Source: JBBECJ01 sp963763325 (GTDB lineage: Bacteria; Chloroflexota; Chloroflexia; Thermomicrobiales; CFX8). Taken from it: DNA of 64,000 nucleotides. Numbering within the stretch: the stretch's first letter is position 1; the number at the start of each line of letters is the position of its first letter. Below the pieces are notes generated by a model. The model was not told the DNA's origin. It was given only the letters and a program-made list of their open reading frames with translations, and did not search any database. Made by a program: the position numbers and the translations under genes. The stretch covers positions 620,001 through 684,000 of the forward strand of contig CAVXOL010000001.1 of assembly GCA_963763325.1 (NCBI GenBank). Direction: 5' to 3'. This document shows, in pieces, positions 55,683-62,796 of the stretch.

Positions 55683-56865
55683 GTGCCAAATGCTGACAGC
55701 AACGACACTCCACGCGCATCCTCGAGGTCGAGGAGCCGTTCGAAGGCGACCGCAAAAGCTGAACCGAATTCCACGACGGCGAAAGCCAGTACCCAGACAG
55801 GGACAACTCGTAAGAAGGGACAGGGACGCGCAATGGCGAAGGCAGAGCCTGCCGTAGCGGCGTTGCAGTCGATGGAGCGCGACGAGCTGCTCGACATGTA
55901 CCGCCAGATGTACCTCATCCGCCGCTTCGAGGAGCGTTCGGCCGAGCAGTATGCCTACGGCAAGATCGGCGGCTTCCTGCACCTCTACATCGGCGAGGAA
56001 GCGGTGGCCGTCGGCGCGATCAAGGCGCTCGGCCCGAAGGACCACCTCGTGACCCACTACCGCGACCATGGGTACGCACTGGCAATTGGCGCTGACCCCG
56101 GCGCGGTGATGGCCGAGCTGTTCGGTAAGGCGACCGGCACGACCAGCGGGCGCGGCGGCTCGATGCATCTGACGCATGTCGAGCGCCACTTCTGGGGCGG
56201 CTACGCGATCGTCGCCGGCCATATCCCGATGGCGACCGGTCTCGGGCTGGCGCTCCAGTACCAGGAGATCGACGGCGTCGCGATGTGCATCTTCGGCGAT
56301 GGTTCGACCAACGCTGGCGCGTTCCACGAGGCGCTCAACATGGCGGCTGTCTGGAAGGTGCCGGTCATCTTCCTCTGTGAGAACAACCTCTACGCGATGG
56401 GTACAGCCTGGGAGTACGTCTCGGCCGTCCAGCAGATGTCGACCAAGGCCAAGGCGTACGACATCCCGTCGGAGATCGTCGATGGTCAGGACGTGCTGGC
56501 GATGTACGAGGCGACCCAGCGTGCCGTCGAGCATTGCAAGGCCGGCAAGGGGCCGTATTTCATTGAGGCGATGACCTACCGCTTCCGGGGCCACTCGATG
56601 GCCGACCCGGAGACCTACCGCGAAAAGGAAGAGGTTGAGAAGCGCCGTAGCGACGACCCGCTCGTCCTGTTTCAGCCAGCAACTCATTGAAGCGGAAATC
56701 GCCCAGCAGGCAGACCTCGATGCAATCCACGACGAAGTCGAGCAGGTTGTCGAGCAATCGATCGAGTTCGCCGACAACAGCCCCGTCCCAGATCCGAACA
56801 CGATCTACGATCATATCTATGCGAACGGGAACCGGGAACCGGGAACCGGGAATCGAGGAGATTAG
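55683..56865 (+). CDS. pdhA: Pyruvate dehydrogenase E1 component, alpha subunit, one frameshift
   Basis: About 393 aa. Core: LLDMYRQMYLIRRFEERSAE, GFLHLYIGEEAVAVGAI, HYRDHGYALAIG, SGRGGSMHLTHVERHFWGG, and the thiamine diphosphate motif from GDGSTNAGAFHEALN to LCENN. GTG 55683 has GGAAGG upstream and adds a Lys/Thr-rich 50-residue extension; ATG 55833 (MAKAEPAVAAL) is the alternative. Near 56665 one base shifts the frame after DDPLVLF; the other frame gives SQQLIEAEIAQQADLDAIH and ends ANGNREPGTGNRGD, encoded by GGGAACC repeat. With PdhB and PdhC it makes acetyl-CoA from pyruvate. No E3 gene is in the window. Confidence 0.92.
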
Positions 56866-56910
56866 CGAATCCTGGTTCCGATTCCCGAACCCTGAATCCC
56901 GATTCCCGAG
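56822..56910. repeat. GGGAACC/GGGAATC heptamer block between pdhA and pdhB
   Basis: Four tandem CGGGAAC words are followed by GGTTCCGATTCCCG and AATCCCGATTCCCG, the inverted word. The left part is translated as the pdhA tail. The right part ends nine bases before the pdhB start. The arms are degenerate rather than exact copies. Confidence 0.8.
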
Positions 56911-56918
56911 CGAACGGA

Positions 56919-57977
56919 GTGAGCACGTTGGCAAGCACGCTTGAAGAACTACAGGACATGCAGCGGCAGGCCGAAGAGGCTGCCAAGCGCGGGAAGGTCG
57001 AGGGCGACCGTGAGGTGACCTACCGCGACGCGCTGCGTGAGGCCATCGTCGAGGAGATGGAGCGCGACCCCAATGTCTTCCTGATCGGGGAGGACATTGG
57101 CGCGTATGGCGGCTCTTACGTCGTCACGCGCGGCTTCCAGGAGACGTACGGCCGCAAGCGCGTCATCGACGCGCCGATCGCCGAGCTCGGCATCGTCGGC
57201 GCGGCAGTTGGCGCGGCGATGGGCGGCCTTCGGCCGATCGTCGAACTGATGACGATCAACTTCTCCCTGCTGGCGATCGACCAGATCGTCAACCACGCCG
57301 CCAAGATCCACCATATGTTCGGTGGTCAGTTCACGGCCCCGGTCGTCATCCGGACCGCCTCCGGCTGGGGGCAGCTCGGCGCGACCCACTCGCAGACGTT
57401 CGAGGGCTGGTATGCGCACGTGCCCGGCCTGCGCGTCGTGATGCCGAGCACGCCGAGGGACGCCAAGGGCTTTCTGAAGCAGGCGCTGCGCGGCAATGAC
57501 CCGGTCATGTTCATCGAGCACTCGCTGATCTACCGCAACCGCGGCATCATCCCCGATGGCGACTTCACGCTGCCGCTGGAAGGCGCCGAAGTGCGCCGCG
57601 AGGGGACCGATATCACGATCGTCTCGTGGTCACGCGGGATGTTCCTGGCGCTCGGCGCCGCCGATGAGCTGGCCGAGCAGGGCATCAACGCCGAAGTGAT
57701 CGATATGCGCGTCCTGCGTCCGCTCGATATCGAGACGGTCGTCAAGTCGGTCGAGAAGACCAACCGGCTCGTGATCGTCGAGGAATCCTGGCGGACGATG
57801 GGCCTCGGCGCCGAGATCGCAGCTGCCGTCCAGGAGCACGCTTTCGACTACCTCGACGCGCCAATTGGCCGCGTCGGCAGTCTCGAAGTCCCGATGCCCT
57901 ACGCCAAGAACCTCGAACGACTCATCATCCCCGGTAAGGACGAGGTCGTGACGGCGGTGAAGGAAGCGTTGGCGTAA
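56919..57977 (+). CDS. pdhB: Pyruvate dehydrogenase E1 component, beta subunit
   Basis: A protein of 352 aa, intact. GTG 56919 (STLASTLEELQDMQRQ) follows GAACGGAG. Motifs: TYRDALREAIVEEMERDPNV, FLIGEDIGAYGGSYVVTRGF, DAPIAELGIVGAAVGAAMGG, RTASGWGQLGATHSQTFEGW and MRVLRPLDIETVVKSV. The beta subunit supplies part of the thiamine diphosphate site and the E2-binding surface. It is separated from pdhA by the heptamer block and from pdhC by a perfect 32-bp inverted repeat. Confidence 0.95.
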   Translation: MSTLASTLEELQDMQRQAEEAAKRGKVEGDREVTYRDALREAIVEEMERDPNVFLIGEDIGAYGGSYVVTRGFQETYGRKRVIDAPIAELGIVGAAVGAAMGGLRPIVELMTINFSLLAIDQIVNHAAKIHHMFGGQFTAPVVIRTASGWGQLGATHSQTFEGWYAHVPGLRVVMPSTPRDAKGFLKQALRGNDPVMFIEHSLIYRNRGIIPDGDFTLPLEGAEVRREGTDITIVSWSRGMFLALGAADELAEQGINAEVIDMRVLRPLDIETVVKSVEKTNRLVIVEESWRTMGLGAEIAAAVQEHAFDYLDAPIGRVGSLEVPMPYAKNLERLIIPGKDEVVTAVKEALA

Positions 57978-57979
57978 TG

Positions 57980-58059
57980 CGTGACGCGTGACGCGTGATG
58001 CGTGACGCGTGACCCTGACTAGATCCGCACGCGTCACGCATCACGCGTCACGCGTCACG
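57980..58059. repeat. Perfect 32-bp inverted repeat of CGTGACG heptamers between pdhB and pdhC
   Basis: The arms 57980-58011 and 58028-58059 are exact inverted copies around a 16-base loop. Each arm is four CGTGACG heptamers plus four bases, and the third heptamer is the variant CGTGATG in both, so one arm was copied from the other after the variant arose. The right arm ends 12 bases before the pdhC start codon and abuts its GGAAGG ribosome site. It could insulate or modulate pdhC translation, or stop part of the transcript. Confidence 0.92.
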
Positions 58060-58071
58060 GAAGGACGACGG

Positions 58072-59560
58072 ATGGCCAAAACAGTCGTCATGCCCCAGAT
58101 GGGCTACGACATGGACGCGGGGACGTTGCTGCGCTGGCTGAAGAACGTCGGCGACCCTGTCGAGCGGGGCGAGGCGATCGCCGAGATCGAGACCGATAAA
58201 GTCAACATCGAGATCGAGGCGTTCGAGGGTGGTGTCCTGCGCAAGACGCTGATCACCGAGGGACAGTCGGTCCCGGTCGGTGACCCGATCGCGATCATCG
58301 GCACGGCCGACGAGCCGATCGAGGGTGACGATGCTGCCGCCGGTGCTGCCCCGGCAGAAGCCGCTCCAAAGCAAGAGGCGACGCCGGTCGCGGCTGTCCA
58401 GGCGAGCGACGCGGGCGCTGCTGCTATCAATGCCGAATCGCCGGTCGCCGCCGCCCAGCAGGGCGCGAGCCAGCAGGGTGCAGTAGATCCCCCATTGCAG
58501 CAACAGGAGCAGATGGAGACGCAGACCTCCGCACCGGTTCCGGCCCAGGCTCAGACTGGCACGAACGGAGCCCAGCCGCAGGTGGTTGACCGCGAGCCGG
58601 GTGAGAGGATCCGTGCCTCACCGCTGGTGCGCCGGATCGCCGCCGAGCACGAGATCGACCTCGCGCTCGTCAATGGCACCGGTCCGCACGGCCGGATCGT
58701 CAAGCGCGACATCGAGCCGTTCATGACCGGTGCCCAGCCGAAGCCGCAGGCCGCGCCACAGCCGGCCGCCCAGCCGGCCGCCCAACCGGAAGCCGCGCCC
58801 GCCGCTGCTCCCGCGCCGGAGGCTGCCCCGGAGCTGGCCCCGCTCGGCGCGCCAACTGCTGGTGGCGAGCTGCGCGAACTGCCGCGCATCCGCCAGACGA
58901 TCGGCAAGCGCCTTGGCCAGGAGTGGCGAGACGCGCCGCACTTCTTCGTCACGATGCAGATCGACATGACGGCCGCATGTGGCCTTGCGGACCCAGATCA
59001 ACACCGAACTTGGCAACGACAAGGCCAGCGAGATCACCGTCAACGACCTCGTCATCAAGGCTTGTGCGCTGACGCTGCGCGACTTCCCGGTCATCAACTC
59101 GGCCTGGGAAGACGGCAAGATGCGTGTCCATGACACGATCGACATCAACAGCGCCGTCGCGATCGAGGGCGGTCTGATCAGCCCGTTCGTCCCGCAGGCG
59201 GACAAGAAGAGCATCGGCGAGATCAGCCGGATGATGAAGGATCTCTCGAAGCGCGCCCGCGAGGGCGGCCTCAAGCCGGAGGAGTTCCAGGGCGGGACCT
59301 TCACGATCTCCAACCTGGGCATGTTCGGCGTCGACGAGTTCACCGGCGTCATCAACCCGCCGCAGGCGACGATCCTCGCCGTCGGCGCCGCCACGACCAC
59401 CCCGGTCTGGAACGCCGAGTCCGAGACCTTCGAGCCGAAGCAGATCATGAAGGTCACGATGTCCGCCGACCACCGCCTGACGGACGGCGCCGAGGTGGCC
59501 CGCTTCCTGAAGGCGCTCAAGCAGACGCTGGAGAGCCCGATGGCGTTGCTGGTCGGGTAG
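58072..59560 (+). CDS. pdhC: Dihydrolipoamide acetyltransferase (E2), one frameshift
   Basis: About 496 aa. ATG 58072 has GGAAGG eight bases upstream. Lipoyl domain: VVMPQMGYDMDAGTLLRWLK with the lipoylated Lys in EIETDKVNIEIEA. A long Ala/Pro/Gln linker follows, then the E3/E1-binding domain RASPLVRRIAAEHEIDLALV with GTGPHGRIVKRDIEPF, a second Ala/Pro linker, and the acyltransferase domain. Near 58970 one base shifts the frame between MQIDMTAA and MALRTQINTELG. The catalytic motif is ADHRLTDGAEVARFL. It transfers acetyl groups to CoA. One joint in an otherwise perfect gene suggests sequence error. Confidence 0.92.
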
Positions 59561-59584
59561 ACGGTTTCTGAAACTGAGACAGTG

Positions 59585-59619
59585 AATGCGGGCCGCGTCA
59601 AAATGGTGCGGCCCGCATT
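59585..59619. terminator. Bidirectional terminator between pdhC and the GNAT gene
   Basis: AATGCGGGCCGC (59585-59596) and GCGGCCCGCATT (59608-59619) form a perfect 12-bp stem with an 11-base loop containing AAAA. It lies 24 bases past the pdhC stop and at the stop of the convergent acetyltransferase gene. Confidence 0.8.
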
Positions 59620-60140
59620 TACTGCTCGTTGCGGTCCAACACCAGCACTTCGATCGGGAAGCCGTTGTAGTCGCCGATGCCGAGGTTGCGCATGCCGATC
59701 TTTTCGAGGACGCGGCGGGAGGCGGTGTTCTCGGGGATGACGACGCCATAGATCTCGGTGAGGTTGAGGGTGTCAAAGCCGACGCGCAGCATCGCCTGGG
59801 CGATCTCGGTCGCGTAGCCTTTGCCCCAGGCGGCGCGGGCGAGCGCGTAGCCGACCTCGACGCGGTCCTCGCCGTTGATCTGGGCGTACTGGAGGAGGGC
59901 GTGGCCGATGACTCGGCCCGTGACGCGTTCTTCGACGGCCCAGAGGCCGAGCGGAGCCTTCTCGGACTGCGTCGCCACCGTCTTCGCGAGCCATTCCCTG
60001 GTCTGCTCGATCGTCGTGTCGCGCGCATCGCCGGCCAGGTAGCGGGTCACGTCGGGATCGCCGTAAATGGTGAACGCGTCGTCCGCGTTGTCGGGAGTCC
60101 AGTAGCGGATGATGAGGCGTTCGGATTCGGCGATGGTTGT
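59619..60140 (-). CDS. GNAT family N-acetyltransferase (RimJ/RimL-like)
   Basis: A protein of 173 aa. ATG 60140 (MTTIAESERLIIRYW) has GAGGAG upstream. The fold is clear: ERLIIRYWTPDNADDAF start, GLWAVEERVTGRVIGHALL, VEVGYALARAAWGKGYATEI with the acetyl-CoA pyrophosphate loop (here A-x-W-G-K-G-Y-A), and NTASRRVLEKIGMRNLG. RimJ/RimL-like enzymes acetylate protein or small-molecule amines; no target is visible. It is transcribed 30 bases downstream of the VapC2 gene. Confidence 0.9.
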   Translation of the reverse strand, partial: TTIAESERLIIRYWTPDNADDAFTIYGDPDVTRYLAGDARDTTIEQTREWLAKTVATQSEKAPLGLWAVEERVTGRVIGHALLQYAQINGEDRVEVGYALARAAWGKGYATEIAQAMLRVGFDTLNLTEIYGVVIPENTASRRVLEKIGMRNLGIGDYNGFPIEVLVLDRNEQ

Positions 60141-60169
60141 CATTCGTTGCTCCTCTGAATCGCCTGTCA

Positions 60170-60694
60170 TCAGCGGATGAGGTGGATCGTCAGGTCTGAT
60201 ATTGGCACCAGCTTCAGGAATCCTGCATCCATTGTCGCCAGCATGGATGCACCGATTGCTAGCGCGGTTGCGGCGTGAATCGCGTCATATGAGTTGATCT
60301 GGTAGTCGCTCATAAGGTCGCGAGCGGATTCGATGATGCCTCGATTGATAGCAAGTTCCTCGACAGCACTGAACTGATCGAGGAGTTCATCGTAACCATC
60401 GAAACAGTATCGATACCAATCGGAGCGCACATCGCGCAGATCACCCCATCGATGCAGCCTCCGTCGTCGCCGTTCCCGCTGAGACAGTGTGGTCGGGTCG
60501 TTGGCTGCCCGTTTGGCTGCTTGTGCAAGCTCGATCTGGACAAGATCGGAGACGACGACTGTGGATTCGGTAGTGAATAGTGATTCACAGAACGATCGCG
60601 CCGCCTGATATCTACCGTCGCCCTCGACGATGGCGGCTACGACGACACTTGTGTCAAGGTAGACGATGTTGAGCGGTGGCGTAGGAGCGCTTAT
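60170..60694 (-). CDS. vapC: PIN-domain toxin (VapC type) lacking a standard start codon
   Basis: The frame reads VYLDTSVVVAAIVEGDGRY, VVVSDLVQIELAQAAKRAA, YDELLDQFSAVEELAI, SYDAIHAATALAIG and ATMDAGFLKL, with the three PIN acidic residues in order. No ATG, GTG or TTG precedes the LDTS strand in frame. The only candidate is ATA at 60694-60692, which overlaps the antitoxin stop TAA exactly as an ATG would overlap TGA. One G-to-A change would convert the usual coupled ATGA to ATAA. Toxin synthesis should then be very low, or the gene is silenced. If TTG or GTG further in were used, part of the fold would be lost. Confidence 0.8.
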   Translation of the reverse strand: MSAPTPPLNIVYLDTSVVVAAIVEGDGRYQAARSFCESLFTTESTVVVSDLVQIELAQAAKRAANDPTTLSQRERRRRRLHRWGDLRDVRSDWYRYCFDGYDELLDQFSAVEELAINRGIIESARDLMSDYQINSYDAIHAATALAIGASMLATMDAGFLKLVPISDLTIHLIR

Positions 60695-60936
60695 TGCTGC
60701 TCCTCCTTCGTCGCCGGAACAACTGGACTTGCGTCAGCATACCGGCCACGATCCAGCAGTTCGACAACGTCGATCTCTCGGGCCAGTTCGATCCGTGGCT
60801 TGAACGTCCATCGCTTGTCACCCGGCGGGCGGCGACGCGATCGCGAAATGACGAACGGCGTGTTGCGCGCTCGCTCTATAGTCGCCAATTGCTCTTGTGT
60901 CAGGGTATCTTGCTGCTGCGCTGTTTCTGCGCTCAT
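60691..60936 (-). CDS. Antitoxin of the second VapBC pair
   Basis: A protein of 81 aa starting MSAETAQQQDTLTQEQL. The middle, RRRPPGDKRWTFKPRIELAR, is basic, and the end, LLDRGRYADASPVVPA, ends KEEQQ. It lies immediately upstream of the PIN toxin and ends in TAA at 60691-60693. I recognise no named antitoxin family, so the role follows from position and size. No frameshift. Confidence 0.7.
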   Translation of the reverse strand: MSAETAQQQDTLTQEQLATIERARNTPFVISRSRRRPPGDKRWTFKPRIELAREIDVVELLDRGRYADASPVVPATKEEQQ

Positions 60937-61075
60937 CCCGCGGCTCCTTCGCCAGTCATCAACGCGATACGATCATACTCGTGGTGACGTTGTTTCACCA
61001 AGCTGGACAACGGGCGTGCTCATCGCAGGACACCGTAGGCTGGCAACATAGCGACGAACGGGAGAATCGGCGCTA

Positions 61076-61798
61076 ATGGACATCAACGAGCCGCACGGAT
61101 GGGACGTCACGCCGAAGGAGGCGGCTGCAATCCAGCGGGAGATGCGCGAGCAGGTCAGCCTGGTAGATTCCGTCGTTGTTGAGGACATTCAGGTCGTCGC
61201 GGGGGTGGACAACACCTACCGCAAGCAGGAGAAGCGGACGACCGCCTACGCCGTCGTCGTTGCGCTCGACTTCGCGACGATGGAGGTGGTCGAGACCTCG
61301 TTCGCCGAGCGGGAGGTGGGCTTCCCGTACGTGCCGGGCTTGCTCTCGTTCCGCGAAGCGCCGGCCATCCTCGACGCGTTCCGGGGGCTGAAGGTCGAGC
61401 CGGACGTAATCCTCTTCGATGGGCAGGGGATCGCTCACCCGCGCCGGATCGGGCTGGCGTCGCACCTCGGTGTCGTGCTCGATCGACCAAGTATCGGCTG
61501 CGCGAAGTCGAAGCTGGTCGGGGAGTTCGAGGAGCCGGAGCGCGTGTTTGGCGCACAAGCGCCGCTTGTCCACCGTGACGAGCAGGTCGGCGTCGCGCTC
61601 CGGACACGGCCACGGCACGCACCGCTGTTCGTCTCGCCTGGCCACAAGCTTTCGATCCCGACCGCCGTCGAAATCGTGCTACGCTGCTGCCGCGACGAAC
61701 GCTTCATGCCGGAGCCGACGCGGCTGGCGCATGAGTTGGTGACGAGTTTTGCACGGGAGGATCGGGACGCGGGATCTGGGACGCGGGACGCAGAATAG
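61076..61798 (+). CDS. nfi: Endonuclease V
   Basis: A protein of 240 aa. Endonuclease V cuts DNA next to deoxyinosine and also inosine RNA. Motifs: VAGVDNTYRKQ with the first catalytic Asp, PYVPGLLSFREAPA, ILFDGQGIAHPRRIGLASHLG with the second Asp, IGCAKSKLVGEFEEPE, and SPGHKLSIPTAVEIVLRCC. ATG 61076 (MDINEPHGWDVTPKEA) follows a short A-rich leader. The last 12 residues (DRDAGSGTRDAE) lie in a GGGACGC heptamer repeat, so the natural end is near SFARE. Single-gene unit; no partner expected. Confidence 0.93.
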   Translation: MDINEPHGWDVTPKEAAAIQREMREQVSLVDSVVVEDIQVVAGVDNTYRKQEKRTTAYAVVVALDFATMEVVETSFAEREVGFPYVPGLLSFREAPAILDAFRGLKVEPDVILFDGQGIAHPRRIGLASHLGVVLDRPSIGCAKSKLVGEFEEPERVFGAQAPLVHRDEQVGVALRTRPRHAPLFVSPGHKLSIPTAVEIVLRCCRDERFMPEPTRLAHELVTSFAREDRDAGSGTRDAE

Positions 61799-61823
61799 TC
61801 CTCACACGCGCCCCGCGTCCCAA
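61758..61823. repeat. GGGACGC heptamer block in the 3' end of the endonuclease V gene
   Basis: GGGACGCGGGATCTGGGACG and further GGGACGC words (61768-61794) are followed by GCGCCCCGCGTCCC (61808-61821), the inverted word. The left part is translated as the endonuclease V tail. The right part ends near the ribosome site of the LLM gene. Confidence 0.8.
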
Positions 61824-61835
61824 CAAGGAGGCAAC

Positions 61836-62774
61836 ATGCGTATCGGACTCTTCGCGCTGCCGGGGCCGGGGGCCGGGTTGGGGCAGTTGGTGCGGCAGAT
61901 CGAGCAGGCGGAGGCGAACGGGCTGGCAAGCGCCTGGCTGGCGAACATCGCCGGGGCAGATGCGCTGACAGTCCTGGCGCTGGCGGGGCAGGCGACCGAG
62001 CGGGTCGAGCTGGGGACGTTCGTGATTCCGACCTACCCGCGCCATCCGGCGGCGCTGGCGCAGCAGGCGCTGACAGTCCAGTCGGCGGTCGGCAACCGGC
62101 TCGCGTTGGGGATCGGCCTCAGCCACCGGGTGACGATGGAGGAGCGGCTCGGCTTCGACTGGGATCACCCGATTCGGCACATGCGTGAGTATCTCTCGAC
62201 CCTGACGCCCCTGTTGCGACAGGAGGCGGTCGAGTTCGCTGGCGAGGAGTTCCGCATCAACGGCTATCAGTTGACGCTGCCCGGCACGACCCCACCGCCG
62301 GTGTTGGTGGCTGCCCTCGGCCCGCAGATGCTGAAGCTGACCGGCCGGATGGCTGATGGCACCGCGATCTGGATGGGTGGCGCTCGCTACATCGCTGAGC
62401 ACGCCGTTCCGACGATCAGTGCCGCTGCCGAGGCCGCCGGTCGCCCCGCGCCCCGGATCGTCGCCGGCCTGCCGGTCTGCGTCACCGACAAGGCTGACGA
62501 GGTGCGCGAGACCGCTGCCCGCGCCTACGAGCGCTACGGCCAGCTCCCCTCCTACCGCGCGATCCTCGACCGCGAGGGGGCAGATTCACCCGCCGATGTC
62601 TCGCTGATCGGCAGCGCCAGCGAGGTTCGCGCCGGTCTCCAGTCGATGGCCGACGCCGGCATCACCGATTTCGCCGCCGCGATCTTTACCCCACGAGGTG
62701 TCGACCCGGAGCCGACGATGGAGGTGTTGCGGGAGTTTTCGGGACGCGAGTCGCGGGACGTGGGACGCGGATAG
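61836..62774 (+). CDS. LLM-class oxidoreductase, probably F420-dependent
   Basis: A protein of 312 aa with AAGGAGGCAAC right before ATG 61836. It begins MRIGLFALPGPGAGLGQLVR. The luciferase-like fold is clear: QIEQAEANGLASAWLANIAG, ATERVELGTFVIPTYPRHPA, GNRLALGIGLSHRVTMEERLG, and VLVAALGPQMLKLTGRMADG. The length and motifs match F420-type rather than FMN-type members. These enzymes oxidise small alcohols or reduce unsaturated bonds; substrate unknown. The C-terminus FSGRESRDVGRG lies in the next heptamer block. Confidence 0.9.
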   Translation: MRIGLFALPGPGAGLGQLVRQIEQAEANGLASAWLANIAGADALTVLALAGQATERVELGTFVIPTYPRHPAALAQQALTVQSAVGNRLALGIGLSHRVTMEERLGFDWDHPIRHMREYLSTLTPLLRQEAVEFAGEEFRINGYQLTLPGTTPPPVLVAALGPQMLKLTGRMADGTAIWMGGARYIAEHAVPTISAAAEAAGRPAPRIVAGLPVCVTDKADEVRETAARAYERYGQLPSYRAILDREGADSPADVSLIGSASEVRAGLQSMADAGITDFAAAIFTPRGVDPEPTMEVLREFSGRESRDVGRG

Positions 62775-62796
62775 ATCGAGACCTCGCGTCCCGACG
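62741..62796. repeat. GGGACGC heptamer block in the 3' end of the LLM gene
   Basis: CGGGACGCGAGTCGCGGGAC and GTGGGACGCGG run to the LLM stop codon; CGCGTCCCG words follow at about 62785-62793. It repeats the word of 61758-61823, so the LLM gene is bracketed by two GGGACGC blocks about 950 bases apart. Confidence 0.75.

Noticed and set aside
55626..56801. A 391-codon minus-strand frame over pdhA
   Set aside because: A shadow of the pyruvate dehydrogenase frame; no domain or ribosome site.
58949..60028. A 359-codon minus-strand frame over pdhC and the acetyltransferase
   Set aside because: Overlaps two clear genes in other frames and has repetitive Arg/Ser composition.
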